Positions 35,536 through 49,050 of a stretch of DNA of 64,000 nucleotides are shown here, piece by piece (positions within the stretch are counted from its first letter, which is position 1; every line of letters begins with the position of its first letter). The stretch comes from Icerya purchasi (lineage: Eukaryota > Arthropoda > Insecta > Hemiptera > Monophlebidae). The notes beneath the pieces are model-generated. The model made no database searches. It was not told the DNA's origin and saw nothing but the letters and a program-made list of their open reading frames with translations. The DNA lies in the NCBI GenBank assembly GCA_039619475.1, contig CM077115.1, positions 295,493,756 to 295,557,755 of the forward strand. Reading direction: 5' to 3'. The translations under genes were made by a program, and so were the position numbers.

Positions 35536-35790
35536 AACCGACTTCAAAAAAGGAGGAGGTATTCAATTCGACTGTATTTTTTTTTTTTTTTTTTATGTGT
35601 GTTACCACAGAACTTTCTTCTAGATGAACCGATTTTGATGATTCTTCTTTTATTTGAAAGGTGGTGTTTGTCATGTGGTCCCATTTAAATTTGATCAAGG
35701 TCTGACCGATAGTTTTTGAGTTATCCTTAATAATGCGGGAGATTGAAGCTTTTTGGATGCTTTTCATTCATGATTGTTTTCACCGTCGGA
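35536..35790 (+). repeat. Dispersed arthropod repeat beginning AACCGACTTCAAAAAAGGAG
   Basis: The start and the downstream words GATGAACCGATTTTGATGAT and CATGTGGTCCCATTTAAATT match, from memory, a repeat dispersed in many Lepidoptera and found in other arthropods. The element of origin is not clear to me. It is interrupted by an expanded T run (35577-35594). No open frame of interest. Confidence 0.55.
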
Positions 35791-35937
35791 TTAGATTTTT
35801 GACTTAAAATACTATAAATTTGCCAAATTACCATGGAAACGTAGCTTTTCATGTTTTCACACCGTCGTGGAAATATCTGTTCTTATTAAAATGTTTTAAT
35901 TTAATTGAATAAAAATGCACTAAAAAGTAAAAAATAA

Positions 35938-36354
35938 AATGCTTTTTTACAAAAAATAAATACCGATACTTGAAGATTTATTATAAAAATTTAAAAATGC
36001 ACTAAAAAGTAAAAAATAATTACTCCCGATAAAATATATATATCAGAGTGATATAACACTTAAGTGGTGATATCGTAATTCTTATACAACATTAACTTTT
36101 TTGGAGTTGGAATTAAATTCATGTTAGGAACAATTTAATCAACATTTAATGCAGTTTTTAATTATTCTTTTAATATGAAGTTGATGCCGACTCTAATAAG
36201 TATTAATGTTGTATAAGAATTACGATATCACCTTTAAGATCACTGTGATATATATATATTTTATCGGGAGTAATTATTTTTTACTTTTTAGTGCATTTTT
36301 AAATTTTTATAATAAACCTTCAAGTATCGATATTTACTTTTTGTAAAAAAGCAT
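35938..36354. repeat. 417-bp foldback element with about 155-bp arms
   Basis: The left arm 35938-36095 and right arm 36203-36354 are near-identical inverted copies with a 107-bp central segment. Arm words include GCTTTTTTAC / GTAAAAAAGC at the tips, ATTACTCCCGATAAAATATA in the middle and CTTATACAACATTAA at the inner edge. A direct copy of part of the arm (TGCACTAAAAAGTAAAAAATAA) lies just outside at 35915. No coding capacity; foldback/MITE-like. Confidence 0.85.
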
Positions 36355-37814
36355 TTTTTTTTTTTTTCTCTAAATTTTCCCATAACAATATATGTATCTT
36401 TAAAAAAGCATATTTTCTTTTTACGTTGAAAATGTTAATAAACAAATCTATATTATTTCCCCTTCACCACGTGTAGAAATTAATCTTTTCCTATTTTTAA
36501 TTCATTATTATTTGTATACAGAGCGAGAGAAGAACAATTTCGCAACATATTTTTATTTCTACGTTTTTCAAAAATATTCCATTAATAATTTACATGTACT
36601 CAAAATTATTAGAAAAAAATAATAAAAAGTTAACGAAACACTTTGAATGATTCTGCTAAAAATGATATAACTGCTCAGTCACCAGATAGTGAGATAATCG
36701 CAATCGTGTATATCTTCATAACTTCCAATTAAAAATTTAAAAAAAAAAAAAAAACAATACTTAAAAAATCAAAAAATCACGTACCGAATAAAATTTTTAT
36801 AAAATGCGGCGTTGCCGCTAATATCCGTAACATGTAATAAAAGTGTGAATTGCGCAGATGTACATTACCGTAACGATACCAGCACATCGAGCAGTTTACT
36901 TGCCTAATGCGTATGCTTCTTTATTTGTATTTCCGCGGAATAAGAAATCCGTAGACAATTTTGTCCTATAACAAAAAAAAAGTACACTGGAAAGGAAAAT
37001 ATATATATGACGTGTGCTTTTCGGACGTCATAACGATGCCGGACAGGAGATTAGTTCAACTTAGTAAATAAGAAGGAGGGGCAGCAACGATGGCCATAAA
37101 TATGTCGCTGCTCACAAAGGATGAAGTAAAAATTAAAACGGCTTCCGAAGAATTAGATTGAACTAACAGAAGCGTGTTAAATGCATCGAAATAACAGTTG
37201 TTATTCATTCTGCCAGGACAGTAAGTTCAGGCGCGCAATACTATCATCATTTGTGGTTCCCTAAAAATACCGCGCATACCCAGACGATAAAAAAAGATAA
37301 TATAAAACGACCGACTGGAAATTCAAATAACACATGGGCAGAACACGGAACTTCAAATTTGCACCGACTAATTTAAGAAAGATTTTCTTTTTTTTTTTTT
37401 TTCGTATTTTTATGCTATCTAATGAAGAAGAAAAAAGATGAGAAGAGATACTTTCTAAAAAATCGAAGTAATCAGCCGAAAAAATATGCCGCGTGTACCT
37501 TACTTTAAAATATGTAAATCACAAAAAAATTACTTATCATGTGTAAACATTCTGAAATAAAAATTGCAAACAAATTGGATAAAAAAAACATGCATCATTA
37601 TTTTTTAGACGTTATTATAAAACGTACAAAAAGTGAAATGACAGAAAAATATTATCAGCAAACGCGGCATTATTGTAAATTAGTCATTTACTTATGATGA
37701 CCAATATTTCGTTTACCCCCCTAATAAGCCTAATGAAGTATGCTGAATTTTTTTTAAAAACTGTCATGAAAATATCAAAAATGTATATTAATTCGCTATA
37801 ACAAAAAAAAAAAA

Positions 37815-37858
<44 letters not shown>

Positions 37859-38895
37859 GTATATATATACGTAACAATTTTAAAAAATTGTATAAAATAT
37901 AGTGTATACGGAGGAACATCAATTGTCTTGAAATGGTTGATAGCAGTGATACGGAACGCGATGGCGACGTATGTTCGAAAGATATTTGCAAAATTATATT
38001 TTTGCTCGCTAGAAAAGCGCACTTAAACAGAATTGCCGCATTAGCGGTTATATTAATGTGACAACTTTTCGATTTAATTGTCGAAGGATAAGGCCGTTAA
38101 ATCCGGGTGTTTTTTTCGAATTTTAGTCTCGGTATGTTTAACAATTTTAATCAAACGTTTAGTATAGTTTTAGGGTCAAGTTGGAAATTTAGTTTAATAT
38201 CAGAAATGGCACGGTCGTCTCGTACGGATAGAATAAAAATGAAATTATTTTCTTGATAGTTGCGCGCTAAACTTCTTGTGGAACTATAAAACGATTTCAA
38301 TTTAAACGCGACCGAACAGTTTTTCCTTTCGGGGGATTTTTAACTTCGGTAGTAGGTCAACTTAACTAGACCTACTCATTTTCGCCAATGCAGTGCATTG
38401 CTGAATTTCAAATGAGGCTAGTAAAAAGCGTTAACTTCGCAGCTTTATTATCGAGCTTGTTATCACACATATCGGAGAAAAAGCTAGATTTCCGAATTAT
38501 CCTTTAAAGAATTAGATCTAAGCTAACACGTGAATCGATTACAGACCGATAATTTATTTTTCGGTATATATTCTTAAACGATAAAGAAAATTTATTTCTA
38601 TGCTCGTATTTTATTTCGTGATAACGAAGAATGCGCAAAATTAACATTCTTTATAAACCATAATTTCTTCAGTTTGATAATTAAATTAATAATGCGGCGG
38701 AATGGCCCTAGATAATTAAGAAACGCTGTTTCAACCGTAAAATAGCAATCGCTTTTTGATTATTATTAAACTAATATAAACACAAATTATAATGATCAAA
38801 ATAACCAATTGAAAATGCTACGTAAAAGAGAGAAACAGAAATTTCAGATACAATTAATAAGGTAAATTAGCGGTGGCTACCCACAATATCGATAA
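36355..38895. other. AT-rich spacer
   Basis: No gene recognised. It includes a TA microsatellite at about 37819-37870 and several A runs. Confidence 0.5.
37819..37870. repeat. TA microsatellite
   Basis: About 50 bp of (TA)n with two CG interruptions near the 3' end, preceded by an A run. It creates Ile/Tyr-repeat frames that are not genes. Confidence 0.9.
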
Positions 38896-39001
38896 AAAAA
38901 AAAAGTCCAATTATTAAAAAAAGTCCAATTATTAAAAAAAGTCCAATTATTAAAAAAAGTCCAATTATTAAAAAAAGTCCAATTATTAAAAAAAGGCCGA
39001 T
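38896..39001 (+). repeat. 18-bp tandem repeat, about six copies
   Basis: Units of AAAAAAAGTCCAATTATT run head to tail with almost no divergence until the last copy (GGCCGATTATT). A similar single word (AAAAAAAGTCCAATTTATG) occurs at about 35338. Confidence 0.9.
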
Positions 39002-41466
39002 TATTCTTCTTACGCGATCTGCCGGAATTTTCAGCTACGAGGAAATTTCAAAACAAAAGCCAACTTCGGTGTCGAAATATGACCGTGAACATTAGAGTAC
39101 GTCTTGGGTAGAAAAAACATAATTGGGGTCAATCTAGCGAAGGAAAGAAATATTCGAACACAATTGAAACATAAAAACTGACAACGCCTATAGTTTAACA
39201 CGTGGAAAAGATAATCATTTAAATAAGTACACACGTTCTTATGAAATGATCGACGCTACACAGTCAGTTTAAACCGGTCATTAAAAAAAAGGAAATGTTC
39301 CTGGAATAATAGGAAACGAAAAACAGAATGAGAATAAAAGCAGTCTAGAAAAGGAAAAGTGGAGAAAAAGAGTAGCGGTCCTGTCTCGGTAACGGACACA
39401 GAAAGTTGGTCTAAAAATATGCCATGTATAATGTCGAAATGTTAGACCATCTTCCACCATAACTGGATTGGCCAGTTGTTGCTGGCACGCACAATTATAT
39501 ACATACACGAGTTCGTGTATGCGCAGGAAAATAGTTAATTGCATTTCAAATGTACAGGTCAAGGAAGGGAAAAAAAGCCGTTAAATGCTTAAGAAAATGA
39601 CACCGGTCGAATGTGAGAAGAAAAAGTCTGTAAAGTCAAACGCGCGATGAACATTATCGCCGCCAATTCCGTTATAGACACGTCGCATCGCATAAACACA
39701 CGCGCGGGCGACAAGATTATCCCGACAATTTAATCGCGGAAAAATTCTTCGTCCTAACCGAAGAAATTCCATCCGGATTAAATACAAAAAATCACTCCTT
39801 CCTGTCATCTTTGATCCGCTCCTCCTCCTCGCCTCCTCGTTGTCGAGATTATTCGTTAACTATCGAATTTATCTGCGTAATTTTCTGCCAATAATCTCGA
39901 ACCGACGGCAAAACAATTACATTTTTCAATTAGGCAGCGTCCGTAAAGAAAGTCTGACGTTCGATCGAGACATCGAAATTAAAAATACGCCAAAAATTGG
40001 CAAAAATTTTTCGATTTCGCCTAAGCTATTAAATATTTTAATTTTAATCATTCGGCGCAACAAACAAGCCAACATTTAAACCAGCCACGCTATATAAATG
40101 CACGTGTTGTAATGGTCACGGATTACAACATGGGGCTTAAATTTATTCAACCAGACTATTCAGCCTGATCGATCGAATAAACCACAGCAAGCGAAACGTT
40201 TAAAAAAAAATGTCGCCTAATGATTCTATGCGCGAGACGTAAGCCATCGAAACGAGAAGTACATTGCAACATTACCGGAGAGGGAACCAGATGGATATTT
40301 CACGTCAGATCAAAAACGGCATAATACTTGATCGCGGAACTTTACTTAAACTCGCTCAAAAATCGCTTAAACTCGCTTAATCTCGCTCACGTATGTTGTG
40401 TTTTAAAGCAACTGACTACTTCCGAGATATATGTATTAATGCATTCTGCTTCGTCCGGGAGCCGAGATACAGTTATTCCCTCTGAAAAATCGAGCAACCC
40501 GGTCTGTGATGGACCAAAGAAACTTTTCATACTTTCAATAAGGTAGGAAAACCGCTGGAATGCGGCTGACGACGAGATTGCGTGGTATCATGTAAGAAAT
40601 CGGTAATAAATAAAATGCAGCGGGTCTAGAGGGTTTCGATTTTAAATAAGAACAGAATTACGCGCATTTCGATAGCTAAAACGGAGAATTTATTTTCTAC
40701 CGTAACCACTTACTCTCATTATTACCGCCCAACTAGTACGCGTAATAATATTTCATAACAATCGTAATCGGCCAGATCGCGTAACGTTTACATCAAAATC
40801 AATCTTGATTACTCACACACAGATTGATTTGAACATTTTTATATTTTAGTTTTATTCTCACTTCTTACGTACGAAGTCGTACTGTAATCGTCAAACGGTC
40901 ACCGTGTCAATGCGATTTTGTTATTGAATGATTACATTCAAAAGTATGTTGATGGAAGTCCATCGTTAAAAAATTAATTTATGCGCGATGTAGCAGTTCC
41001 GCTAAATACACACTTCCAGATTCGCATAATTATTCTTTTTTCTTTTTTTTTTTCGTTCAAATAACTCCAAAACACTGTATCTATAAAAAAAAATTAAAAT
41101 TCCAACACAATGACAAATTTTATACATTTTTTCAAATACTTTTTCAAAACATAACGGATTTTTAAGTTTACGGAAATTCCTCCGCGCAAGTCTTTGCAAG
41201 TATCCACACGGCAAGAGATCCGATGAAAATTCAAAGATGGAAAAACGGGTGGCGGCGCACGGTCGAAAATACACTCACCCAGTCCAACATTCCACCGGTC
41301 CGTAGTCTGAGAGAAATAAGCAGGGAAGGCGGAGCAGGGAATTATCTTGGCATTATCAAAAAGATGGAAAAAAAAAAAAAAACGTTTTCAATCACAACCA
41401 GTCGTTACACATTTTATCTGTAATAGAATAGTGCTAATGATTGATTTTTTTTCTTTCGCATTTCAG
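39002..41466. other. Spacer without recognised gene
   Basis: Several open frames of 60-95 codons on both strands lack domains. An isolated GTAGGA donor-like site at about 40543 has no convincing partner. Confidence 0.45.
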
Positions 41467-41574
41467 GCCAAAATCTACGTCAAAAATGGAGCCGCTTCGA
41501 ATGATATTCCGAGAGACACGATTGTTCAAATTCCAGCAACAGCATCAGTTATCCGGTCCAAGTATTTATCGCAG
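41467..41574 (+). CDS. Candidate protein-coding exon bounded by consensus splice sites
   Basis: A strong acceptor (TTTTTTTTCTTTCGCATTTCAG) precedes 41467 and a good donor (GCAG/GTAAAT) follows 41574, giving a 108-bp exon. Two plus frames are open throughout. One would allow initiation at 41486 (CAAAAATGGAG, a reasonable start context), encoding 29 residues that include a glutamine-rich FQQQHQLSG and ending in phase 2. The other gives an internal 36-residue exon in phase 0. I recognise neither product. It may be one exon of a long-intron gene crossing the window. Confidence 0.3.
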
Positions 41575-43190
41575 GTAAATTACAATACTGTTCTTAGTTC
41601 TCGATCACGAACGATCTTTGACGCGCAAATATAACGCAATGAAACGGTCTCGTTAATTGTCCTTTTGAGTACAGCGTAATGAGCCGCAGCGGTACTAGCG
41701 TTAAAATGAGAAACGCCGAAAGCGGAAATTCGTCTAAAAGAAAGTGCTCGCTAAGCGTCTCTAGCGCTTGCTGAATGTATATATTCTCCTCTCTTATATT
41801 GTTTCAAGAACGTTCGAAAAGGAAATGAGAAAAAAATTAGAATTGGATTTGGAATTGGGACTGGTCGTTGAATATAGAGCAGTGGAGCAAAATGCGAAAT
41901 AGACATCTTACACCGTTCCCTGTTCGGCGGCGGCGGCGGCGGGAAAGGGCTTTTGAGTGCGCAAAGCAACGTTCGACATAGCTGTAAAGGTTGAATTTTC
42001 CTAGAAATTCCGGTAAAAGCAGAATTATTCTTTGTTTCCGTTCTCGGCGATATTTTCATTTTGCTTTCGTCGTTTATCGCGTTCTCTCTACTTCTTTCAT
42101 CATTTCGCTTGCATCTTCACGTCATCGATGACGAAGCAAGTAAAAATAAATATCCGGTTAGCGCTTAGAAGAAGCGTGCCGCCGCGCAGCATCGCGAAAA
42201 AGAAGAAAAATTACAATTTTTCTGAAAATTTAATACCGCCCGAGCGACAGAACGGAAAAATTAAATTACTTTGCCGTCAATTCGCAGTCAGCATCCAGAT
42301 GAACACTGTCAATTGTCATCCGTCATTACGTCATCGCGTCATCACGGCTCGGCTGACTCTTATTCATTACGACATGTCCGGAATGAAATTTTTCCGCGTC
42401 ACACTCCCCGCGCCAATTTTTTAGCGCACGGCAAACGTTAGCATGAAATAAGGGCAATTTGAACGTTTATTAAATTCGAAAAAACAAGACAGGTCATTTT
42501 AAACGAAACTGTAACAACCGCGCTCGTACATATAGACATTTATATATTTATCAGGGACCAATTCCTTTCACCGGATCCTAGTATGCGAAATAATTTACCG
42601 TGCAGGCTGTAAAAAGTTTAAACATTCCCCCAACCCCCTTTTTTTAATAATCACTGAAAACGGGATCTTTATAGCTTCAAAATCACGACATTTTTTAAAT
42701 TTAGTTTTGAATCTAGGAAAAAACCATCAAGTCACCATGAAGGTCACACAGTATTCTGTACATCGCCATATTTATAAGCGTAATTAAAAGTAGATTTGAT
42801 TTATTGAACATCTAATGAAAATAGATCATCTGCCCTCTAAACACCGCTTTCACCCGATGATTACTAGTCGATATCATCCTTTAAACAATTTTTGATCCGC
42901 CGATTTCTTCAATAAGTTTAATATTACTCTTGCTTAGCATCTTTTTATCATTTTTCCTACGCTCCAACTTCTCCCTGCTGTATTATTTATAACTTCACAT
43001 TCTCGCAGTTTGAAGTTTGTTTTTTTTTAATCTTTGCTCAGAGTTTGTTTCGAGAGTGATAAAATGCAAGAAAAGAAATGACTGGCAAAAAAAAAAAAAA
43101 AAAAAAAGGAAATAGAAATAATATGTAGGAGGCTTAAATACCAGCGTATAAGAGAAAAAAATAGAGAACATTTGGTTGAAAGAGAGAGGG
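41575..43190. other. Spacer, GC-richer to 42430
   Basis: A GGC microsatellite lies at 41928-41942. Open frames at 41751-42059 (minus) and 42032-42424 (plus) have no recognisable domain. Confidence 0.4.
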
Positions 43191-43199
43191 GCATTCACA

Positions 43200-44015
43200 G
43201 AGGACATAGATCATAGAAAACTTCATCGTCCTTGCAAGGAAGGTTCAAACCGGGGGGATTTTAGAAGAAAAAAAAAGGGGGGTTGCGAAATGGATATTTC
43301 ATTACAGTGATTCCTGTAAGACTAGGAACCCGTAACATATCGATATTATTTGAAAACAAAGAAGATAGAATGTTACACACCACGAAGAACAATAAATTCG
43401 AATGGGAAAGTGGAAAGAGGAGAACGCCTCGTGGTCAGCTATAAATAGTAAGCAAAGGGCGGTGGGAAAGTCTCGGAGAATGAAAGAAGCTCCAAATGCA
43501 CCGGAACTTCTGGAACTGTAACGCATAGGCGAAGAAAAATAAATAAGAAATTAGTAGTCTTATGAAATTTCTGCATTAATTTGAGAAATTTGAAAAATAA
43601 GTTTACTTCAAGAGACGATACGTGTGAGGTTTCGAAAGTTAAAAGCTTATAGAAAGCAGTTAAAACAAACAGAAACCGAGACAGACGCAAGGAGATAGAT
43701 GTGGACATAGCACAATTTTCTTTGAAGTAAAAGGCTAAGTAGTTTTCCTTAATAGAAAAATGAAGGAGAATGAGGGGAAATTTAAAAGACCTTTTTAAAG
43801 GGGGCGGGGGAAAAACAATATCCTAAATAGGATCCACGGGGCTAAGTAAACAGGATTCGGCAAATAATGCTGAAATTGAAGAAGACTTAAGAGCACACCG
43901 AGGCGCAGAAGTCATGAATGTTGGATTATATCGAAAGAAACTGGTTTATTACCGCTAAAATAAAGGAACAGTAATCAAACTATAGGAGAACAGATTCGCG
44001 CATAGGGAAATACGG
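43200..44015 (+). other. Purine-rich tract
   Basis: For about 800 bp the plus strand is dominated by A and G, with frequent GAAAGAGAG- and GGGGGAAAAA-type words. No repeat unit or gene is evident. A comparable purine-rich interval lies at about 53690-54300. Confidence 0.5.
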
Positions 44016-46696
44016 GGATGATCACGTCTCTCTTCGTAATTTCTAATTTTTTCATTCGACACTTTCGGCAAACTCAAAAAAAAAAAAAAAAAAAAAAAGA
44101 CGGAATTATATTCTTACTCTATGTAGTATTCTACAGCGATAGACAGTTCGAATTAAAAAAAAAAAAACAAAAAAAACACTACAAATTCGTCAGTTCTCAT
44201 TAAAAAATCGATGGTGGAAAAGTGTTCTTCAGAAGCTAGAGCTGACGTAAATAGGTCTTTCAAAGAAATCGTCGTATCGCTGAAAAATACTTATAGCCTA
44301 TAATCTGTTTGAGTGCGGATTAAACGAAAATGCATAAACGGCGAACGAGTGGTGTCCCGCATAAATATGGATACAGTGTGAAATGGGCAAAAACGACAAG
44401 CTTCTGCTCGGTGGTGGTGGTGGTGGTGGTGTTAGGGCGAACGATCGGGATAATTAAATGCTTCTGCCATCGAGAGCTGCTCCATTTTGGAGAAACCGCA
44501 AAACGGTAATATAAACTTGTTAAAATAAAAGCCGGCTCCTCGTTGCATTTGCGGCCTCCTCTTCTGCTTCTACCGACTTTATCGTTTATCTGTTTTGTTC
44601 CATCTAATTTAATGCCGCGGACTAATCGGCTTTTCAAACGGCTACAAAGGCCAATAGCCAACATTAGCGTGATATATGTTTATCGCGCGGAACTTAATGT
44701 CTTTATTGCGAACTAGTTCATAATTTTAATATTGACCCGGTGCTGTAATATTGACGCGGTCGATAGATAGGTCGTTTAAAACTAGAAAAAAAAGTGTAAA
44801 ATTTAATGTTCTTGTACGATTTTCTTTTTTTTTTTTTTTTTGAACCCCTTGGGTTATTTCGCTGCTGTTAATTTATGAATAGATCGCGATTCCCAAAAGT
44901 GAACTGTTTATCGTGCCATCGAGCTGAACAAAAATTTTTAACGGATGCAAGTAGTTCGATATCTCATAGTCGAACTCGAACTCGCAATTGCTGCAATACA
45001 CTAAAATCTCTATTGCAATTTTTGTTTCAAATCTAGTTCAAAAATCTCCGTTGTCCGCGTATTCGTATTTTCATTTTATTTTCACAAACAGTAGTCGAGA
45101 CATCTAACATCCGAAAAAAAAATTCGATCAACTTCGTGAAACCTTTTAATTTTGTTAGCAAACTCTCGCGATGTTCACTAATGCAAGGACAGTAATTTCC
45201 TTGCTCCTTATAGGTATTAATTTCTCAAAAATTTTACTAACATTAATTCATCTCACACTGTTTGCGCTGACCAACAAAAGGTTTCCATTGAGACTTGGCG
45301 CAGAAGAGCGCAATAACATTTTCTTAAATATATTATAGTAAAAAGACTAATTTTTAAATATACTATTATCTATCTTGGGCTAGATTCTTATTCGTGACTC
45401 ATTCGGTTGTTATTTATTTATTGTTTTACTTACTCCGGATCTGTATAGGTTTTATTAACTCACTCGGGAGGATTTCTAAATATATGTATATATATATATT
45501 TACTGTACTTCTAACAGAGCAGACATGATTATGGATATACATATATATTTTTTAAAGAATGTTAACATACAACTCTGTATCGTGATGATAAAAGCGTACA
45601 AAAGAAAATATTATTCTGCATCTACCGTGCGACGTGTCGTTACAATACTGCCCAGTAAAATTCTAATTGTTACCCCCTTATGATTTATCTGAAAAAGACT
45701 ATATGTATATTTTAATAATTGCGTAAATTTAAATGGTTCACTATCGTATCAGCATATAGGAGAGAAAGCCGAGAAGTATCGGAACGCGTTCAAGTAAACC
45801 CTTAGCATATTGCGATCATACACACGTTTGCTGTCTGAAATTGGCTTTGGGGACACACATGGAACCAACAATGTCCGTTCCATTTACAAATAAACTCTAT
45901 CCGAATTAAACAGCATATCCGGCAATGAAAGGCACGCACCTAAATTGACGGATAGGTGATGCAATCATCACCAGACTCCCTGGCTAGGACACACGCAACT
46001 CACACACGACTACCTACTGCTGATTGGCTCTCCGTTGTGTAGCATGTACCAATATTTCCGTTCACCATATCATTACAGAATATCCACAGTTCGAATGTCC
46101 AACTTATCAATTTCCTATACCGCATAAAGCTATGTATAACTTAGTACAAATACTGTAACGCTCACCAATTTTTATATATATATATGCTTGTATTTATTCG
46201 CGCTTCCAGCCAAAGAAGCAGCTGCTGAGACATAAATTTAAAAGAAAAAGAAAAAAAAACTTCAAATTTTCTCTTCTTTTTTTTCTTTTTTTTTAAATTT
46301 AATATTCAACCTGAAAAAGCACAACTTCCGGATTTTGGACAAATACGACTTATCTGTTTCTAATATAAAACGTACAACTTTGAATCTGAAATTCATTTAA
46401 TTTTTTTCTTTTTCCGAACACCGGCGATTTAAATAACAGCGAACCTTTTCCATGTAAAATACGTGTACGAAGTTAATATTTGCGAATGCTGAACTATCGT
46501 TCACTTCGTCATACTTCATTAAATCTCGCAATGGTATGTGATTTCAGTTTGAATTTAAACATACAAATTCGCTCATAGAATTATTTATATGCTTCTAAAA
46601 AATCGAGTATCACAAAATAGTCGAATAAAATGCGAAAATTTGTTTTACCCATTTACATCAACGTGATTATTTTTGATAAATACTATTTTAAACATC
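44016..46696. other. Spacer without recognised gene
   Basis: Contains a GGT microsatellite at about 44410-44430, A and T runs (44076-44099, 44822-44841) and otherwise unremarkable sequence. The interval 45730-46100 is less AT-rich but shows no readable domain. Confidence 0.45.
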
Positions 46697-46709
46697 ATAA
46701 ATAAATAAA

Positions 46710-46973
<264 letters not shown>

Positions 46974-46978
46974 AAATA

Positions 46979-47016
46979 AAAAAAAAGTAAAAAAAAAAGT
47001 AAAAAAAAAAGTAAAT
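46979..47016 (+). repeat. GTAAAAAAAAA-type tandem repeat
   Basis: Three units of an A-rich repeat closely follow the AAGT array and look like a derivative with expanded A runs. Confidence 0.8.
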
Positions 47017-47106
47017 TAAGCGACAAAATTGAAATCGATGTAAATCACGCTGTTGGCGAGACACGCACGAAACTAGCTTATAATATTTATACATAAATTT
47101 TCATAT

Positions 47107-47184
47107 AAATTCATTCGACATATTGAAGCATTTCCGGTTAATAATAAATTCATTCGACATATTGAAGCATTTCCGGTTAATAAT
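47107..47184 (+). repeat. 39-bp perfect tandem duplication
   Basis: A 39-bp unit beginning AAATTCATTCGACATATTG occurs twice head to tail without differences, indicating a recent duplication. Confidence 0.95.
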
Positions 47185-48804
47185 TTATTCACTCTACCTT
47201 CGAAAAAGTCTAAATAGCATCAGAACCTGTTAATTAACTCGGCAATTATTAATTAATAAATCGATTGCTGGAAAATAATTTTTAGAATTTCGAACAACAA
47301 TACGGAAGCATATTTTCTGTTCGCAAAAGGTGTTTTATCCGATTTACAATGAAAACCGCCTTATCTGTTCTAGCATTAACGCATGCTCATTCTGAAAAAT
47401 TAGGCCTAATTAAAAGTTCGAAATTCGCGCTAATTAGAACATCGTCAGATGAGTTCGTCATGAAGTCATTGCGAACACTACGACAAGGCTAACCGAATTA
47501 GAAGCGATATTTGAAACCGAACTGCGCAGATCATTAAGACTGCGGCCACAACTGGCCTGACCGCAAGTTTAACGGATTCTCGACAGTTGCGCTCGGCAAC
47601 GTCCCTCGAATTCATCGTCACTAACCCCGGACAGATGTCTGCATGGAATTTACAGGGCGATTCAAATTTAGTACATTTTCCGAAATTTAATAATACGTTA
47701 AAACCCGCTGCCTCCACCATCAAACTATTTCGTCAAATGCTCTGTACACATACGTAACATGCATATTGCATATATACACATATGTGTGTGTGTGTGTGTG
47801 TGTGTTTGGAAAATGGCGTATATCGTATGTCAATTTTTTAAATATTAATAAAAACGCGTTGAATATTAAATAATTTTAGTATATCATATAAAATGGTTCA
47901 TCACTACTCGGTTGAGTAGTAGACATTAAACTTTTTCAACTTTTTATTTCTTCCAAACGGATTACTTTCTCCTAAATCCATGGACACTGGTGCGGAATTT
48001 GTAATGTGGTGTGGTTTTTTTTGGGGGGGGGGGGAAATCCTTTCGCCGCGTGTTCTTATTTCATAAACATACTGCGGACAGAGGCTCATACTGCTTCGAG
48101 CCGTAATCACATATATTTATCCAACCAATTAAATTCTTTATTAGCCATCCGGTCAATCTATTCCGTACATGCTGATAAAGAGTACTCAAAAACTTCGGCC
48201 CTGAATAGCGACGTGCAGAAATCATTTGAAACATCATTCCGTCTCCGCGAAGTGTTTCGAAAAAACGAAGAATTCTGATGTTGAAAATATAGCGTTTTCG
48301 TTTTACTTTCACTTCGAAACCGACCGTGATTTTGTTCAAATCATTTTTTTCCTTTAATCATTTTGTGTTTCTTCTCGTACAAACAGGCTTTAAAAAGTTA
48401 TACGGAAATCACCTTTTTTCCTCAAAGCGATATTTCGAGGAATCGACAAAGCGAAAGTACTTGCTAAAAATCAAAAAAAAAAAAAAAAAAAAATTCAATC
48501 TTGAAAAATCATTAATAGGTTCGACGAGCTGGTTTAGTTTGAAATCGCTCGATATAATCAAGAGTTCGCGTAACTACTACAGCGGCAAACAGTCTTTCAT
48601 TAAAAACGCACTGGGATTTTTTTTTTTTTTTTTTTTTGATTTTTTTTTACTCGTATTATGGAGTTGTACGTTTTCGAATTTCAAGCTCCTGACGGAAAAA
48701 ATACTGCATAGTCTCGCGATCGCTTTTTAAAAAAACAGTATTAGACGGCATAATTTGAAAAATTTAAACACTTTCCGATATTCTTTTAGACGTTTAAGCT
48801 CGTT

Positions 48805-48809
<5 letters not shown>
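47185..48809. other. Spacer without recognised gene
   Basis: TG microsatellite at about 47781-47806; a G run at 48020-48034; A/T runs at 48474-48492 and 48618-48650. No supported coding region. Confidence 0.45.

Positions 48810-48874
<65 letters not shown>
48810..48874 (+). repeat. ATT microsatellite
   Basis: About 21 uninterrupted TAT/ATT units. On the minus strand it sits downstream of the SINE-like head at 48990-49045 and could be that element's simple-repeat tail. Confidence 0.92.
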
Positions 48875-48875
48875 G

Positions 48876-49050
48876 TTTTCGAATTTCCTTCATTTATTCG
48901 AATGAATGAATGAATGAATAAAAAGTATTTGGGTTCTTCGTCAACACTACTAAGCACGCACATGTTCTACATTTTCAATGTACCGACTCGGCTTCGAACC
49001 AAGTTCCCTGCTCCAATAAAATACCGTTGTTCCCAATCAACTTACCAGTA
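48876..49050 (-). repeat. tRNA-derived SINE-like element
   Basis: On the minus strand a degenerate A-box-like segment (GTAAGTTGATTGGGAAC, 49029-49045) is followed by a canonical B-box GGTTCGAAGCC (48990-49000). Downstream come a short body, ATTCATTCATTC repeats (about 48900-48920) and an AAT-rich tail. This order fits a SINE. Target duplications were not identified. Confidence 0.55.

Noticed and set aside
38896..39001. CRISPR-like array
   Set aside because: Units are only 18 bp with no spacers, and the window is eukaryotic; it is a simple tandem repeat.
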